From CAJXZP01 sp964195485 (GTDB lineage: Bacteria > Bacteroidota > Bacteroidia > Flavobacteriales_G > Salibacteraceae): DNA of 44,015 nt. Each line of letters opens with the position of its first letter. Within the stretch, counting starts at the first letter, position 1. Location: assembly GCA_964195485.1 (NCBI GenBank), contig CAXMPG010000052.1, forward strand, positions 1 through 44,015, read 5' to 3'. The translations under genes and the position numbers were made by a program. Of the stretch, positions 17,793 to 26,107 are shown piece after piece. The notes beneath the pieces were generated by a model that saw only the letters and a program-made list of their open reading frames with translations, was not told the DNA's origin and did no database searches.

Positions 17793-18232
17793 TAATTAGA
17801 GTTACAAAAGAATTTGATTTCGAAATGGCACATGCGCTTGATTGCCATGACGGTAAATGCCATAACATTCACGGTCATACCTACGGTTTATCGGTGACTT
17901 TTATTGGAGAGCCTATTGATGCGCCTGGAATGCCTAAAGACGGAATGGTAATCGATTTTTCAGATATCAAGAAAATCGTAAAACATAATGTGGTTGATGT
18001 ATTTGACCATGCGTTGGTTTTACGTGATAATTCACGATTTTTAGGAACCTTAAATAAAGATATTAATCCGCGTTTAATTTTAGTTCCATATCAGCCTACA
18101 GCCGAAAAGGTTTTAGAACATATGATTGAAATTATTCAAAGTCATATGCCGGATAATATGAAATTACATTCCGCTCTATTACGTGAAACAAAATCCAGTT
18201 ATGCGGAGTGGTTCGCAGCAGACAATCAATAA
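17789..18232 (+). CDS. queD: 6-carboxy-tetrahydropterin synthase (QueD/PTPS family)
   Basis: A 147-residue member of the 6-pyruvoyl-tetrahydropterin synthase family. It acts in queuosine precursor synthesis by converting dihydroneopterin triphosphate to 6-carboxytetrahydropterin. Zinc ligands are His15 (AHAL), His28 and His30 (IHGHTY). The catalytic cysteine is Cys24 (KCHNIHGH), and the C-terminal RETKSSYAEW carries the pterin-anchoring Glu. The Cys-x3-His-x-His spacing fits QueD. The family also includes pterin-6-pyruvoyl enzymes, so the exact product is inferred. It overlaps map by four bases and precedes lpxH by six. Confidence 0.88.
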   Translation: MIIRVTKEFDFEMAHALDCHDGKCHNIHGHTYGLSVTFIGEPIDAPGMPKDGMVIDFSDIKKIVKHNVVDVFDHALVLRDNSRFLGTLNKDINPRLILVPYQPTAEKVLEHMIEIIQSHMPDNMKLHSALLRETKSSYAEWFAADNQ

Positions 18233-18238
18233 TAGTTA

Positions 18239-19000
18239 ATGGATATTCCACAGGGTAAAAAAGTTTATTTCGCATCTGATCAACATCTCGGAGTTCCGAA
18301 TTTTGAGGATAGTTTAGTGCGTGAAAAACATTTTGTTTCGTGGTTGGATACCGTTAAACAGGATGCGGAAGCTATTTATTTACTCGGTGACCTATTTGAC
18401 TTTTGGTTTGAATATGCAACGGTTGTTCCTCGTGGGTTTACCCGTGTTCTAGGCAAAATAGCAGAAATCACTGATAGCGGAATTCCAGTATACTTTTTTA
18501 GAGGAAACCATGATATGTGGACCTTTGATTACCTCGTGAAAGAATGTGGCGTAAAGCTAATTACGGAACCTATTGATGAAACCATTAATGGTAAGTCCTT
18601 TCTAATCGGACATGGTGATGGCTTGGGACCAGGTGATTTTGGATATAAACTGATAAAGAAATTCTTTGCCAATTCATTAATGCAATGGTGTTTTGCTAGA
18701 TTGCACCCAAACTTAGGAGTAGGAATAGCTAATTACTTCTCAAGAAGAAGTCGTGCCGCTAACGCTACAGCCGATAAGGTGTATCATGGAGATGATAAGG
18801 AGTGGCTAGTATTGTACGTAAAGGATGAGCTTAAGAAAAAGCATCGTGATTACTTTGTTTTTGGTCACCGTCATTACCCAATGGATTTAGATCTAGGAAG
18901 TAATTCTCATTACATCAATTTAGGAGATTGGGTGGTTGATTTTACCTTTGCCGTTTTTGATGGAGAAAAGATGGAACTGAAGAAATTCGGTAATCCTTAA
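18239..19000 (+). CDS. lpxH: UDP-2,3-diacylglucosamine diphosphatase
   Basis: A 253-residue calcineurin-like phosphoesterase that hydrolyses UDP-2,3-diacylglucosamine to lipid X in lipid A synthesis, at the inner face of the cytoplasmic membrane. All metallophosphoesterase motifs are visible: DQHLG (Asp14, His16), GDLFDFWFEY (Asp51), GNHD (89-92), GHGDGLG (His125) and FGHRHYP near residue 216. The FDFWFEY signature and the length are typical of LpxH in Bacteroidota. The ATG at 18239 lies six nt after the queD stop. Confidence 0.92.
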   Translation: MDIPQGKKVYFASDQHLGVPNFEDSLVREKHFVSWLDTVKQDAEAIYLLGDLFDFWFEYATVVPRGFTRVLGKIAEITDSGIPVYFFRGNHDMWTFDYLVKECGVKLITEPIDETINGKSFLIGHGDGLGPGDFGYKLIKKFFANSLMQWCFARLHPNLGVGIANYFSRRSRAANATADKVYHGDDKEWLVLYVKDELKKKHRDYFVFGHRHYPMDLDLGSNSHYINLGDWVVDFTFAVFDGEKMELKKFGNP

Positions 19001-19147
19001 CCAGTCCAGTTTATATAGGCTGTTCTGTAATAGTGTACGCGCGATACCAATAGCAATCACGCCCCAATTATTCTGAACTTAATCAGACATTTTGTTAAAT
19101 AATCCTACCATTTAGCATATTTAAACATTTTAAAATCACGGGCAATC

Positions 19148-19155
19148 TACCTTCG
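19148..19155 (+). promoter_or_regulatory. Possible -7 promoter element TACCTTCG
   Basis: TACCTTCG fits the looser TAnnTT(T/C)G pattern and ends 18 nt before the ATG at 19174. The identical octamer precedes the gene at 39742. No convincing -33 element was identified. Confidence 0.35.
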
Positions 19156-19173
19156 TTCTAGATAATATTTGAT

Positions 19174-19608
19174 ATGAAAATACTACTAACATTCGTTGCA
19201 TTGATTGCTTTTTTTGCGGTTACAAGTTGCGGGCCTGAAGCCATCACGGAGGAGCAAGTTTTAATTACTTACCCAGATTCTGGAACTTATGGCGTTAATA
19301 TTCTAGATACTGGAAACGCGATAAAAAATGGAAGTGATTTTAGTCTCGCTGCAAAAATTCCGGAAAAGGGTAGCTTGTCGGTTAGAATTACTAAAATTTC
19401 AAGTGCGAATTGGAATGTAGATGAATCTACCGTTTCCAATTGGGCTATTTCTGCATATGACCCGGTTTCTAAATCTCAAACCTTTACGGCCACTCAAGTG
19501 AGTGGAACCAGTGATGTTTATGTGGAGTTGCAACCAGGGGAATATGAGTTGGAATATTACGAAAACGATGATAGTAACCCTACGTTCACCTATACGCTTG
19601 AGATTTAA
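19174..19608 (+). CDS. Small putative lipoprotein of unknown function
   Basis: A 144-residue protein with a hydrophobic signal and a lipobox ending AVTSC (Cys19). The mature ~125 residues are acidic and probably all-beta, ending with LQPGEYELEYYENDDSNPTF, a motif that recalls small extracellular beta-sandwich proteins. I do not recognise a family. It stands alone, 173 nt after lpxH and convergent with tatD. The 148 nt between it and tatD show no clear terminator. Confidence 0.7.
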   Translation: MKILLTFVALIAFFAVTSCGPEAITEEQVLITYPDSGTYGVNILDTGNAIKNGSDFSLAAKIPEKGSLSVRITKISSANWNVDESTVSNWAISAYDPVSKSQTFTATQVSGTSDVYVELQPGEYELEYYENDDSNPTFTYTLEI

Positions 19609-19756
19609 GAGATATTGATGTAGCGTAAGTGGGACTGAAAACACATTGATGGTCAGAGTCTGTCTAGCAAAAATTCAAAGGCTTCGATTATATTCCTAGC
19701 AAACATGGATACGACCTGACTAATAATGAGTGCGAACGACCTAAAAACAAATGAAG

Positions 19757-20533
19757 TTACTTCACCTTATCAAACAATTCCAAAGCATTCTTAGTAGTGA
19801 CTTCAGCTACATCTTCAATTTTAATCCCTTTCATTTGCGCAATCTTATCAGCAATTATTGGAATGTATTGACTTTCGTTTCTTTTACCTCGGTAAGGAGT
19901 TGGAGCTAAAAATGGAGAATCGGTTTCAAGTATCAAGTGTTCTAAATCTATATGTGGAATCACTTTATCTAATCCACCATTCTTAAAAGTAGCTACACCG
20001 CCAATTCCTAATTTAAAACCTCCATAATTAATTACGCGGTTAGCCTGTTCTAGGTTTCCAGTAAAACAATGTAAAACCCCAGTTAAAGAATCATCATTAT
20101 GTTGATCTAGTACTTCAAAAATTTCATCAAAAGAATCACGCGCATGAATTGCTACCGGAATCCCATGTGTTTTGGCTAACGCTAATTGAAAAGCAAAAGC
20201 TTCCTGTTGCGGAAGTAAATACGTTTTGTCCCAATACAAATCAATACCAATTTCACCAATCGCGATATAATTCCCGGTTTCAGCTTCTTTTTTAACAAGA
20301 GCCAATTCCTCCATGAAATTTTCTTTAACATCACTCGGGTGTAAGCCAATCATTGGGAAACAATTAGTAGGAAATTTACGACTTAAATCATTCATTGATT
20401 TAAGCGTCTTACTATCAATATTGGGTAAGAATATTTTGGTGACGCCACTATCAATAGCGTTTTGCATTACCGTATCAATGTCGTCTTGAAACTGTTCCAA
20501 GTAGAGATGTGCGTGAGTGTCTATAAATTCCAA
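19757..20533 (-). CDS. tatD: TatD-family metal-dependent deoxyribonuclease
   Basis: A 258-residue TIM-barrel hydrolase. Metal ligands are the HxH at residues 7 and 9 (DTHAHL), the Glu of GEIGIDLYWD, the His of IHARD, the His of LHCFTG and the Asp of ETDSPFLAP. The PTPYRGKRNES segment is a TatD hallmark. Members show 3'-to-5' DNase activity and act in DNA repair or turnover; some annotations use YcfH/YabD names, so the ortholog label is approximate. It ends the minus-strand group and starts three nt after the engB stop. Confidence 0.9.
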   Translation of the reverse strand: MEFIDTHAHLYLEQFQDDIDTVMQNAIDSGVTKIFLPNIDSKTLKSMNDLSRKFPTNCFPMIGLHPSDVKENFMEELALVKKEAETGNYIAIGEIGIDLYWDKTYLLPQQEAFAFQLALAKTHGIPVAIHARDSFDEIFEVLDQHNDDSLTGVLHCFTGNLEQANRVINYGGFKLGIGGVATFKNGGLDKVIPHIDLEHLILETDSPFLAPTPYRGKRNESQYIPIIADKIAQMKGIKIEDVAEVTTKNALELFDKVK

Positions 20534-20536
20534 ACC

Positions 20537-21142
20537 CTATGATTTAACGTATACTTCGTTCGTTTTCTCAATGAAATCTAAGATGTCTTCTGTTCCTGAT
20601 TTTGATACTGCTGACGTATGAAAAGTTTGCGGTAATTCCTCCCAAGTTTCTAGCATAATGCCTTCATACTTTTTCATGTTTTTTAAGAAAGTATGGTTGT
20701 TCAATTTATCAGTCTTAGTAAAAACCATCACAAACGGAATTTCATTTTCGCCCATCCATTCCATAAACTGTACATCTACCTTTTGAGGTTCTAGTCTAGA
20801 ATCCAATAAAACAAACGTGCATATAAGGTTCTCTCTTTTTACTAAATAATCACGTAAAAACACTTGAAACTCTGCACGCATCGTTTTCGAAACCGAAGCA
20901 TACCCATACCCAGGTAAATCTACCAAATACCATTCTTTGTTAATCTTAAAATGGTTTATGAGCTGCGTTTTACCCGGTTTACCCGAAGTCTTTGCTAGTT
21001 TCTTGTGGTTGGTAAGTGCGTTAATTAACGAAGACTTCCCCACGTTTGAACGACCTATAAAAGCATATTCGGGTAGGTCTGGAGCCGGACATAAAGTATA
21101 GTCCGTGTTGCTCATTATAAACTTAGCGTCTTTGATTATCAT
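20537..21142 (-). CDS. engB: Ribosome biogenesis GTPase EngB (YsxC/YihA)
   Basis: A 201-residue TrmE-Era-EngA-like GTPase needed for late large-subunit assembly. G motifs are complete: G1 GRSNVGKS, G2 region GKPGKTQ, G3 DLPGYG, G4 TKTD and G5 SAVS. The N-terminal KFIMSNTDYTLCPAPDLPEYAF is standard for the family. The ATG at 21142 (reverse strand) gives the usual length. It lies between the alpha/beta hydrolase and tatD on the same strand, with three nt to tatD. Confidence 0.95.
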   Translation of the reverse strand: MIIKDAKFIMSNTDYTLCPAPDLPEYAFIGRSNVGKSSLINALTNHKKLAKTSGKPGKTQLINHFKINKEWYLVDLPGYGYASVSKTMRAEFQVFLRDYLVKRENLICTFVLLDSRLEPQKVDVQFMEWMGENEIPFVMVFTKTDKLNNHTFLKNMKKYEGIMLETWEELPQTFHTSAVSKSGTEDILDFIEKTNEVYVKS

Positions 21143-21202
21143 CTTAAATATCTCCGTAAAATAGTAATTTATTCTTTGTTAGGCTTCAATAAACTGTATG
21201 TC

Positions 21203-21961
21203 CTAAATCGTTTTATTCAGCCAAGATTCGTATACCGCGTTAAATTCTTCTGGTTTTTCCATCATGGCTGCATGTCCGCATTTATCCATCCAAAAAAGCT
21301 CAGAATTAGGCATTAACTTGTGAAATTCTTCCCCCACTTCAGGTGGAGTAACATTATCTTGTTTGCCCCAAATTAAACAGGTAGGCATTTTCATCTTAGG
21401 AAGCTCATCTGCCATATTATGACGAATGGCCGATTTAGCTAACGATAAAATCTTAAGCGTTTTCATTCTATCATTTACAATAGCAAAACACTCGTTAACC
21501 AATTCATTTGTAGCTGTTTTAGGGTCGTAAAAAGTATATTCAACACGTTCTCTTACGTAATCTATACTTCCTTTTCTTGGGTAAGATTGTCCCATGGAGT
21601 TTTCATATAATCCAGAACTTCCAGTAAGTGTTAGCGTTTGTACTTTATTAGGGTGTTTTGATGCGTAAACTAGCGCAACATGTCCGCCTAATGAGTTTCC
21701 TAATAAATTCACGCTATTGTATCCTTTGTACTGGATGAAATCATTTACAAATTCCATTAAATTTTTCACGTTCGTATTCAGTACAGGAAGAGTGTAGATG
21801 GGCATTATTGGAATGACTACTCTATATTTAGTTTTGAAATGATCAAGCACTTCTTTGAAGTTGCTAAGAGCGCCAAATAAGCCGTGGAGTACAACCATAA
21901 CAGGACCGTTTCCTACCTCTACGTATTCAAACCCTCCATCTTTCTTGAGATTCTTCTCCAT
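21203..21961 (-). CDS. Alpha/beta-fold hydrolase
   Basis: A 252-residue cytosolic alpha/beta hydrolase with the oxyanion-hole loop VLHGLFGALSN, the nucleophile elbow GNSLGGH, the acid in IWGKQDNVTPP and the catalytic His in CGHAAMME. The triad is intact. It belongs to the broad MhpC/RutD-like group and the substrate cannot be told. Bacteroidota often place such a hydrolase between engB and mraZ, as here, but I have no firm functional link. It is transcribed away from mraZ. The 283-nt divergent gap carries the mraZ control region. Confidence 0.85.
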   Translation of the reverse strand: MEKNLKKDGGFEYVEVGNGPVMVVLHGLFGALSNFKEVLDHFKTKYRVVIPIMPIYTLPVLNTNVKNLMEFVNDFIQYKGYNSVNLLGNSLGGHVALVYASKHPNKVQTLTLTGSSGLYENSMGQSYPRKGSIDYVRERVEYTFYDPKTATNELVNECFAIVNDRMKTLKILSLAKSAIRHNMADELPKMKMPTCLIWGKQDNVTPPEVGEEFHKLMPNSELFWMDKCGHAAMMEKPEEFNAVYESWLNKTI

Positions 21962-22174
21962 ATTGTCGTGCTAATTTTAGAACCCCAAAATTAACTAATT
22001 CTTACTGATAATGCCGTCTTTTTTGCGTGGCTATTCACAAATGGTTGTTAGGAATAATGCGTATTTCAAGCCGAATCAAGACCTCTAAATTTCTTCTTTG
22101 TATCGCTTATTAATCCATTCTTAAACAGCGCTTGTATACACCTCAAAACCCCGAAAACAGATAAAGTTTTCAAC

Positions 22175-22204
22175 AAAGTGGTAAGAAGTGGTAAAAAGTG
22201 GTAA
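22175..22204 (+). promoter_or_regulatory. Three tandem MraZ boxes (10-bp phase)
   Basis: AAAGTGGTAA, GAAGTGGTAA and AAAGTGGTAA stand head to tail from 22175, 22185 and 22195. Each copy is exactly 10 bp after the last, placing them on one face of the helix. They lie 41 nt upstream of the mraZ start. Published MraZ operators are short GTG(G/T)-type repeats at 10-bp intervals upstream of mraZ, so this is very likely the autoregulatory operator of the dcw cluster. A TTTG at 22225-22228 downstream may belong to the -7 element. Confidence 0.8.
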
Positions 22205-22244
22205 AAATTAAGATATTTTTACGCTTTGAAATTAAAGTGTGCTG

Positions 22245-22706
22245 ATGTCAAGCTTATTAGGTGAATATCAATGTAAAGTGGATGCCAAAGGAAGATTTAT
22301 GCTTCCTGCTGGGTTGAAACGACAGTTGGATCCTGCCGCCAAAGATCAATTTGTGATCAATAGGGGGTTCGAGGGGTGCTTGGTATTGTATCCTATGAAT
22401 GAGTGGGAAATTGAGACGACTAAATTCCAAAAGCTAAACCTATTTATAACCAAAAACCGGAAGTTCATTAGACAGTTTAATAATGGTGCAACTCAGCTAG
22501 GGCTGGATGGAACAGGTAGGGTGTTATTGCCAAAGGCGTTAATGGGTGCGGTAGAAATCAAAAAAGAAATAGTGCTTTTTGCTTATGCGAACCGAATTGA
22601 GGTTTGGGATAAAGCAAAATATGATCAAGTAATGAATGATGACATTGACGACTTCGCGCAATTAGCGGAAGACGTGATGGGTGAAATAGACAATACCGAA
22701 GAATGA
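22245..22706 (+). CDS. mraZ: Transcriptional regulator MraZ
   Basis: A 153-residue protein with two SpoVT/AbrB-like MraZ domains: LLGEYQCKVDAKGRFMLPAG at the N-terminus, then ATQLGLDGTGRVLLPKAL. MraZ forms a ring, binds repeats upstream of its own gene and controls the dcw operon; three such repeats lie at 22175-22204. The ATG at 22245 gives the canonical MSSLLGEY start. A GTG two codons earlier (22239) is in frame but unneeded. It overlaps rsmH by four bases (ATGA). Confidence 0.95.
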   Translation: MSSLLGEYQCKVDAKGRFMLPAGLKRQLDPAAKDQFVINRGFEGCLVLYPMNEWEIETTKFQKLNLFITKNRKFIRQFNNGATQLGLDGTGRVLLPKALMGAVEIKKEIVLFAYANRIEVWDKAKYDQVMNDDIDDFAQLAEDVMGEIDNTEE

Positions 22707-23599
22707 TTTATCACAAACCTGTTTTATTAAACGAATCTGTTGAAGGGTTAGCATTAAAGCCTGGAGGAGATTACGTGGATGTGACTTTTGGTGGCGGTGG
22801 TCATTCAAAAAAGATATTAGAAAATTTAGAAGGCGGACGATTGTTTGGTTTTGATCAAGATGCGGATGCAGAAGCAAACGTATTGAATGATGAGCGATTT
22901 ACCCTTATTAAAGAGAATTTCAGGTATGTGTCCAATTTCTTGAAAATGCATAAGGCGCGCCAAGTGGATGGCTTGCTTGCAGATTTAGGAGTTTCTTCTC
23001 ATCAGTTTGATGAAGTGGAACGTGGCTTTTCTTTTCGAGGGGATGCCGACTTGGATATGAGAATGGACCAGGGTCAAGAATTAGATGCTAAAACGGTATT
23101 GAATACCTATGAAGAAGCGGACTTGACACGGGTATTTAGGGATTACGGTGAATTGCGAAATGCGCGAAGATTGGCTTCTGAAATTGTAAGCGGAAGACTA
23201 TTAGCTCCATTAGATAGAATTAACGATTTACTGAGAGTAGCTGATGCTGCTAAAGTAGGGAAAATTGGGAAAAACTATATGGCTCAGGTGTTTCAAGCGC
23301 TTCGTATTGAAGTAAACGATGAAATGGCTGCGCTAAAAGAAATGTTGTTGGCTACGCTGAAAGTTCTCAAACCGGGTGGACGATTGTCTGTGATAACCTA
23401 TCACTCCTTAGAGGATCGGTTGGTGAAAAATTTTTTGCGGACTGGAAATTTTGAAGGGAAACAGGAGAAAGATTTTTACGGAAACTTGATTAGACCATTT
23501 GAACCAGTGAATAGAAAAGTGGTGATACCAAGTGAGGAAGAAATAAAAGAAAACCAACGTGCAAGAAGCGCCAAATTAAGGGTTGCGATAAGAATGTAA
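22703..23599 (+). CDS. rsmH: 16S rRNA m4C1402 methyltransferase RsmH
   Basis: A 298-residue SAM-dependent enzyme that methylates N4 of C1402 in 16S rRNA. The SAM-binding motif I is DVTFGGGGHS, followed by FDQDADA, LADLGVSSHQFD and GFSFR. C-terminal SVITYHSLEDR and NQRARSAKLRVA are classical RsmH (MraW) signatures. It is the second dcw gene, overlapping mraZ (ATGA) and sharing one base with the ftsL start (TAATG). Confidence 0.96.
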   Translation: MIYHKPVLLNESVEGLALKPGGDYVDVTFGGGGHSKKILENLEGGRLFGFDQDADAEANVLNDERFTLIKENFRYVSNFLKMHKARQVDGLLADLGVSSHQFDEVERGFSFRGDADLDMRMDQGQELDAKTVLNTYEEADLTRVFRDYGELRNARRLASEIVSGRLLAPLDRINDLLRVADAAKVGKIGKNYMAQVFQALRIEVNDEMAALKEMLLATLKVLKPGGRLSVITYHSLEDRLVKNFLRTGNFEGKQEKDFYGNLIRPFEPVNRKVVIPSEEEIKENQRARSAKLRVAIRM

Positions 23600-24009
23600 T
23601 GGAACCAGATATAGAAGACATAAAAATTAAAACACCAAAAGTAGCCGGAGTCGGTCGTGCTTTTATGGGGGTGGTGAGTGGTGAGATTTTCGGAAGCGAG
23701 CAACTCATTAAGCATCTACCGTATGTGGGTTTTTTGGTTTTTATAGGTCTGATTTATATCGGCATTGGATTTTCTGCAGAGGGGTCGGTTAGACAAATTA
23801 ACAAAGATAAATCGGAGCTGAAAGAAATGCGCTCCGAGTATATCACTATCAAATCTGATTTGATGTACGCCACAAAGCAATCGGAACTAATTAAAATATT
23901 GCACGAAAAAGGGGTGAATCTGGAAGAGTCTTTTCAGCCACCTAAAAAAATTGAGATTACCGAAGAAGAATTAGAACAGTATAAAGAAGCAGCACTCGTT
24001 GGAGAATAA
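23599..24009 (+). CDS. ftsL: FtsL-like cell-division protein
   Basis: A 136-residue bitopic membrane protein. A cytoplasmic tail of ~38 residues precedes one transmembrane helix (LPYVGFLVFIGLIYIGIGF) and a periplasmic coiled coil (RQINKDKSELKEMRSEYITI) ending in an acidic tail. This matches the FtsL-like family of Bacteroidota, which joins FtsW/FtsI in septal synthesis. Sequence identity to FtsL is always low, so the assignment rests on topology and on position between rsmH and ftsI. It overlaps both neighbours. Confidence 0.85.
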   Translation: MEPDIEDIKIKTPKVAGVGRAFMGVVSGEIFGSEQLIKHLPYVGFLVFIGLIYIGIGFSAEGSVRQINKDKSELKEMRSEYITIKSDLMYATKQSELIKILHEKGVNLEESFQPPKKIEITEEELEQYKEAALVGE

Positions 24010-26107
24010 AAAAGTCATAATAAGAAGAAGTTTCTTCATGTTCGTCCTTGTTGGTATAGGGATGGTGGCTGTGCTTGCGCGCGTGTTACAAATTCAAATA
24101 ATTGAAGGAGACGAGTGGAGACAGAAATCAGATAATCTTACAATAGATTACCGAACCATTGATGCGGTTCGTGGAAATATCTACGCGGTTGATGGTAGTT
24201 TATTGGCTACATCTGTGCCTAAGTATGAAGTGCGATTTGATCCAAATGCAGATGCCGTAACCGATGCTTTATTTAATGATAACATAGATAGTTTATCGTG
24301 GTATTTGGCCGACTTATTTGAAGATCGCTCTGCGGCTTCGTATAAATCAGAATTAATCAATGCCCGTTTAAAAAACAAACGCTATTACTTGATTCGTAGA
24401 AATGTAAAGTTCACAGAGTTGAAAGCGTTGCGTGAATTCCCAATATTTAGAAGAGGTCGTTACAAAGGTGGATTTATATATGTGCAGCAAAATATGCGTC
24501 AAAAACCGTTTCGAGTATTAGCTGCACGAACAATTGGTTACGATAGAGAGAATGGAGCCCGTGTTGGATTAGAAGCTGCGTACCGTAAAGAATTGCGTGG
24601 CGTAAGTGGTAAAAGATTAGAGAAAAAAATTGCGGGTGGTACTTGGATGCCGCTAAGTGACTCAGATGATATAGAGCCTCAAGATGGGTATGATTTAGTT
24701 ACGACTATCGACATTAATATTCAGGATGTGGCGGAAGCTGCATTGATGCGTCAATTAGAAGAGCAGCAAGCAGAGTATGGTTGTGTGGTTTTAATGGAAG
24801 TGAAAACGGGAGAGATTCGCGCCATTGCAAATCTGTCTCGCGGTACGGATGGAAGCTATAATGAGCGTTACAATTTTGCTATTGGGGCAGCTACAGAGCC
24901 GGGCTCAACAATAAAATTGGCATCTTGGATGGCATTGTTAGAGCATGGGTATGTTGATTTAGATGATAAAATTCAAACGGGTGATGGTAGATATGTATTT
25001 TACAAAACAACCATGTTTGATTCTCATGAAGGTGGTTTTGGTGAGCTTACTGTAAAAGAAGCCTTTGCAAAATCATCCAATATTGCGATAGCAAAAACGG
25101 TGGAGAAATACTACAAAGAAGATCCGCAAAAATTCATTAACCAACTCTATCAAATGCGTCTAAACCAAAAGTTGGGTGTAGAAATTAGTGGAGAAGGAAC
25201 GCCTTATATAAAATCTGCCAATGATTCTACGTGGTCAGGTTTGTCTCTTCCATGGATTTCTCACGGTTATGAGTTAGAGTTAACACCTCTTCAATTACTC
25301 ACCTTTTATAATGCGGTGGCTAATGATGGTCGAATGATGAAGCCCATGTTTGCTAAATCCATTACCAATTACGGAGAAGTAGTAAAAGAATACCACCCCA
25401 TAATTTTAAAAGAATCTATTGCAAAGCCAGAGACTATTCGGAAAGCTAAAATAATGCTGGAAGCGGTGGTTACTGATGGAACGGCAAAAAACCTGCAAAA
25501 TGCGAGTTTTTCAATAGCAGGTAAAACAGGAACGGCTCAAATTTCAAAAGGTAGTTCTGGATACAAGGGAAAGAAATCCTATCAAGCTTCATTTTGCGGG
25601 TATTTCCCGGCAGACAGACCGCTTTATAGCTGCATCGTAGTGGTGAATGCGCCAAGTAAAAATGTGTATTACGGAAACTTAGTTGCGGGTCCAATTTTCA
25701 AAGAAATTGCCAATAAAGTTTACTCTACCAGTTTGAATGCGCAAGAAGAATTGCTAGCAAAAACCAGTACCTCTAATCGCCCAAGGATTCCAATATCAAA
25801 AAATGGTGATTACGATGATTTAGCTCAGGTATATGAGGAACTGAGTGTCCCTTTTAATGCCAATGAAAATGCGCAATGGGTTTCAGTAAGTACAGGTAAG
25901 GATACGGTTTCAGTGAGAGCTAGAAATTACTCAGACAATTTAGTGCCCAATGTAGTAGGAATGGACATAGAAGATGCCATTTACTTATTAGAGAATAAGG
26001 GTGTTAAAGTAGAAATTGAGGGTAGAGGAGTAGTGAAATATCAATCTATAGCCCCAGGGGTTCTAATTCCAGAAAGAGGTTTCAAAATTAAACTGAGTTT
26101 AGCATGA
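23999..26107 (+). CDS. ftsI: Septal peptidoglycan transpeptidase FtsI (PBP3) with PASTA domain
   Basis: A 702-residue class B penicillin-binding protein. The TTG at 23999 overlaps ftsL by 11 nt and gives a basic cytoplasmic tail (MENKKVIIRR) before the membrane helix (~11-30). The first ATG (24038) would remove that tail, so TTG is preferred. The dimerisation domain precedes a transpeptidase domain with SxxK (Ser303-Lys306 in PGSTIK), SSN (359-361) and KTG (509-511). The C-terminal PASTA domain (LVPNVVGMDIEDAIYLLENK, from ~646) is usual for Bacteroidota FtsI. It cross-links septal peptidoglycan with FtsW and FtsL. It overlaps murE by ATGA. Confidence 0.95.
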   Translation: MENKKVIIRRSFFMFVLVGIGMVAVLARVLQIQIIEGDEWRQKSDNLTIDYRTIDAVRGNIYAVDGSLLATSVPKYEVRFDPNADAVTDALFNDNIDSLSWYLADLFEDRSAASYKSELINARLKNKRYYLIRRNVKFTELKALREFPIFRRGRYKGGFIYVQQNMRQKPFRVLAARTIGYDRENGARVGLEAAYRKELRGVSGKRLEKKIAGGTWMPLSDSDDIEPQDGYDLVTTIDINIQDVAEAALMRQLEEQQAEYGCVVLMEVKTGEIRAIANLSRGTDGSYNERYNFAIGAATEPGSTIKLASWMALLEHGYVDLDDKIQTGDGRYVFYKTTMFDSHEGGFGELTVKEAFAKSSNIAIAKTVEKYYKEDPQKFINQLYQMRLNQKLGVEISGEGTPYIKSANDSTWSGLSLPWISHGYELELTPLQLLTFYNAVANDGRMMKPMFAKSITNYGEVVKEYHPIILKESIAKPETIRKAKIMLEAVVTDGTAKNLQNASFSIAGKTGTAQISKGSSGYKGKKSYQASFCGYFPADRPLYSCIVVVNAPSKNVYYGNLVAGPIFKEIANKVYSTSLNAQEELLAKTSTSNRPRIPISKNGDYDDLAQVYEELSVPFNANENAQWVSVSTGKDTVSVRARNYSDNLVPNVVGMDIEDAIYLLENKGVKVEIEGRGVVKYQSIAPGVLIPERGFKIKLSLA

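Noticed and set aside
17558..17878. Minus-strand frame over the map/queD junction
   Set aside because: It overlaps two well-supported genes; shadow frame.
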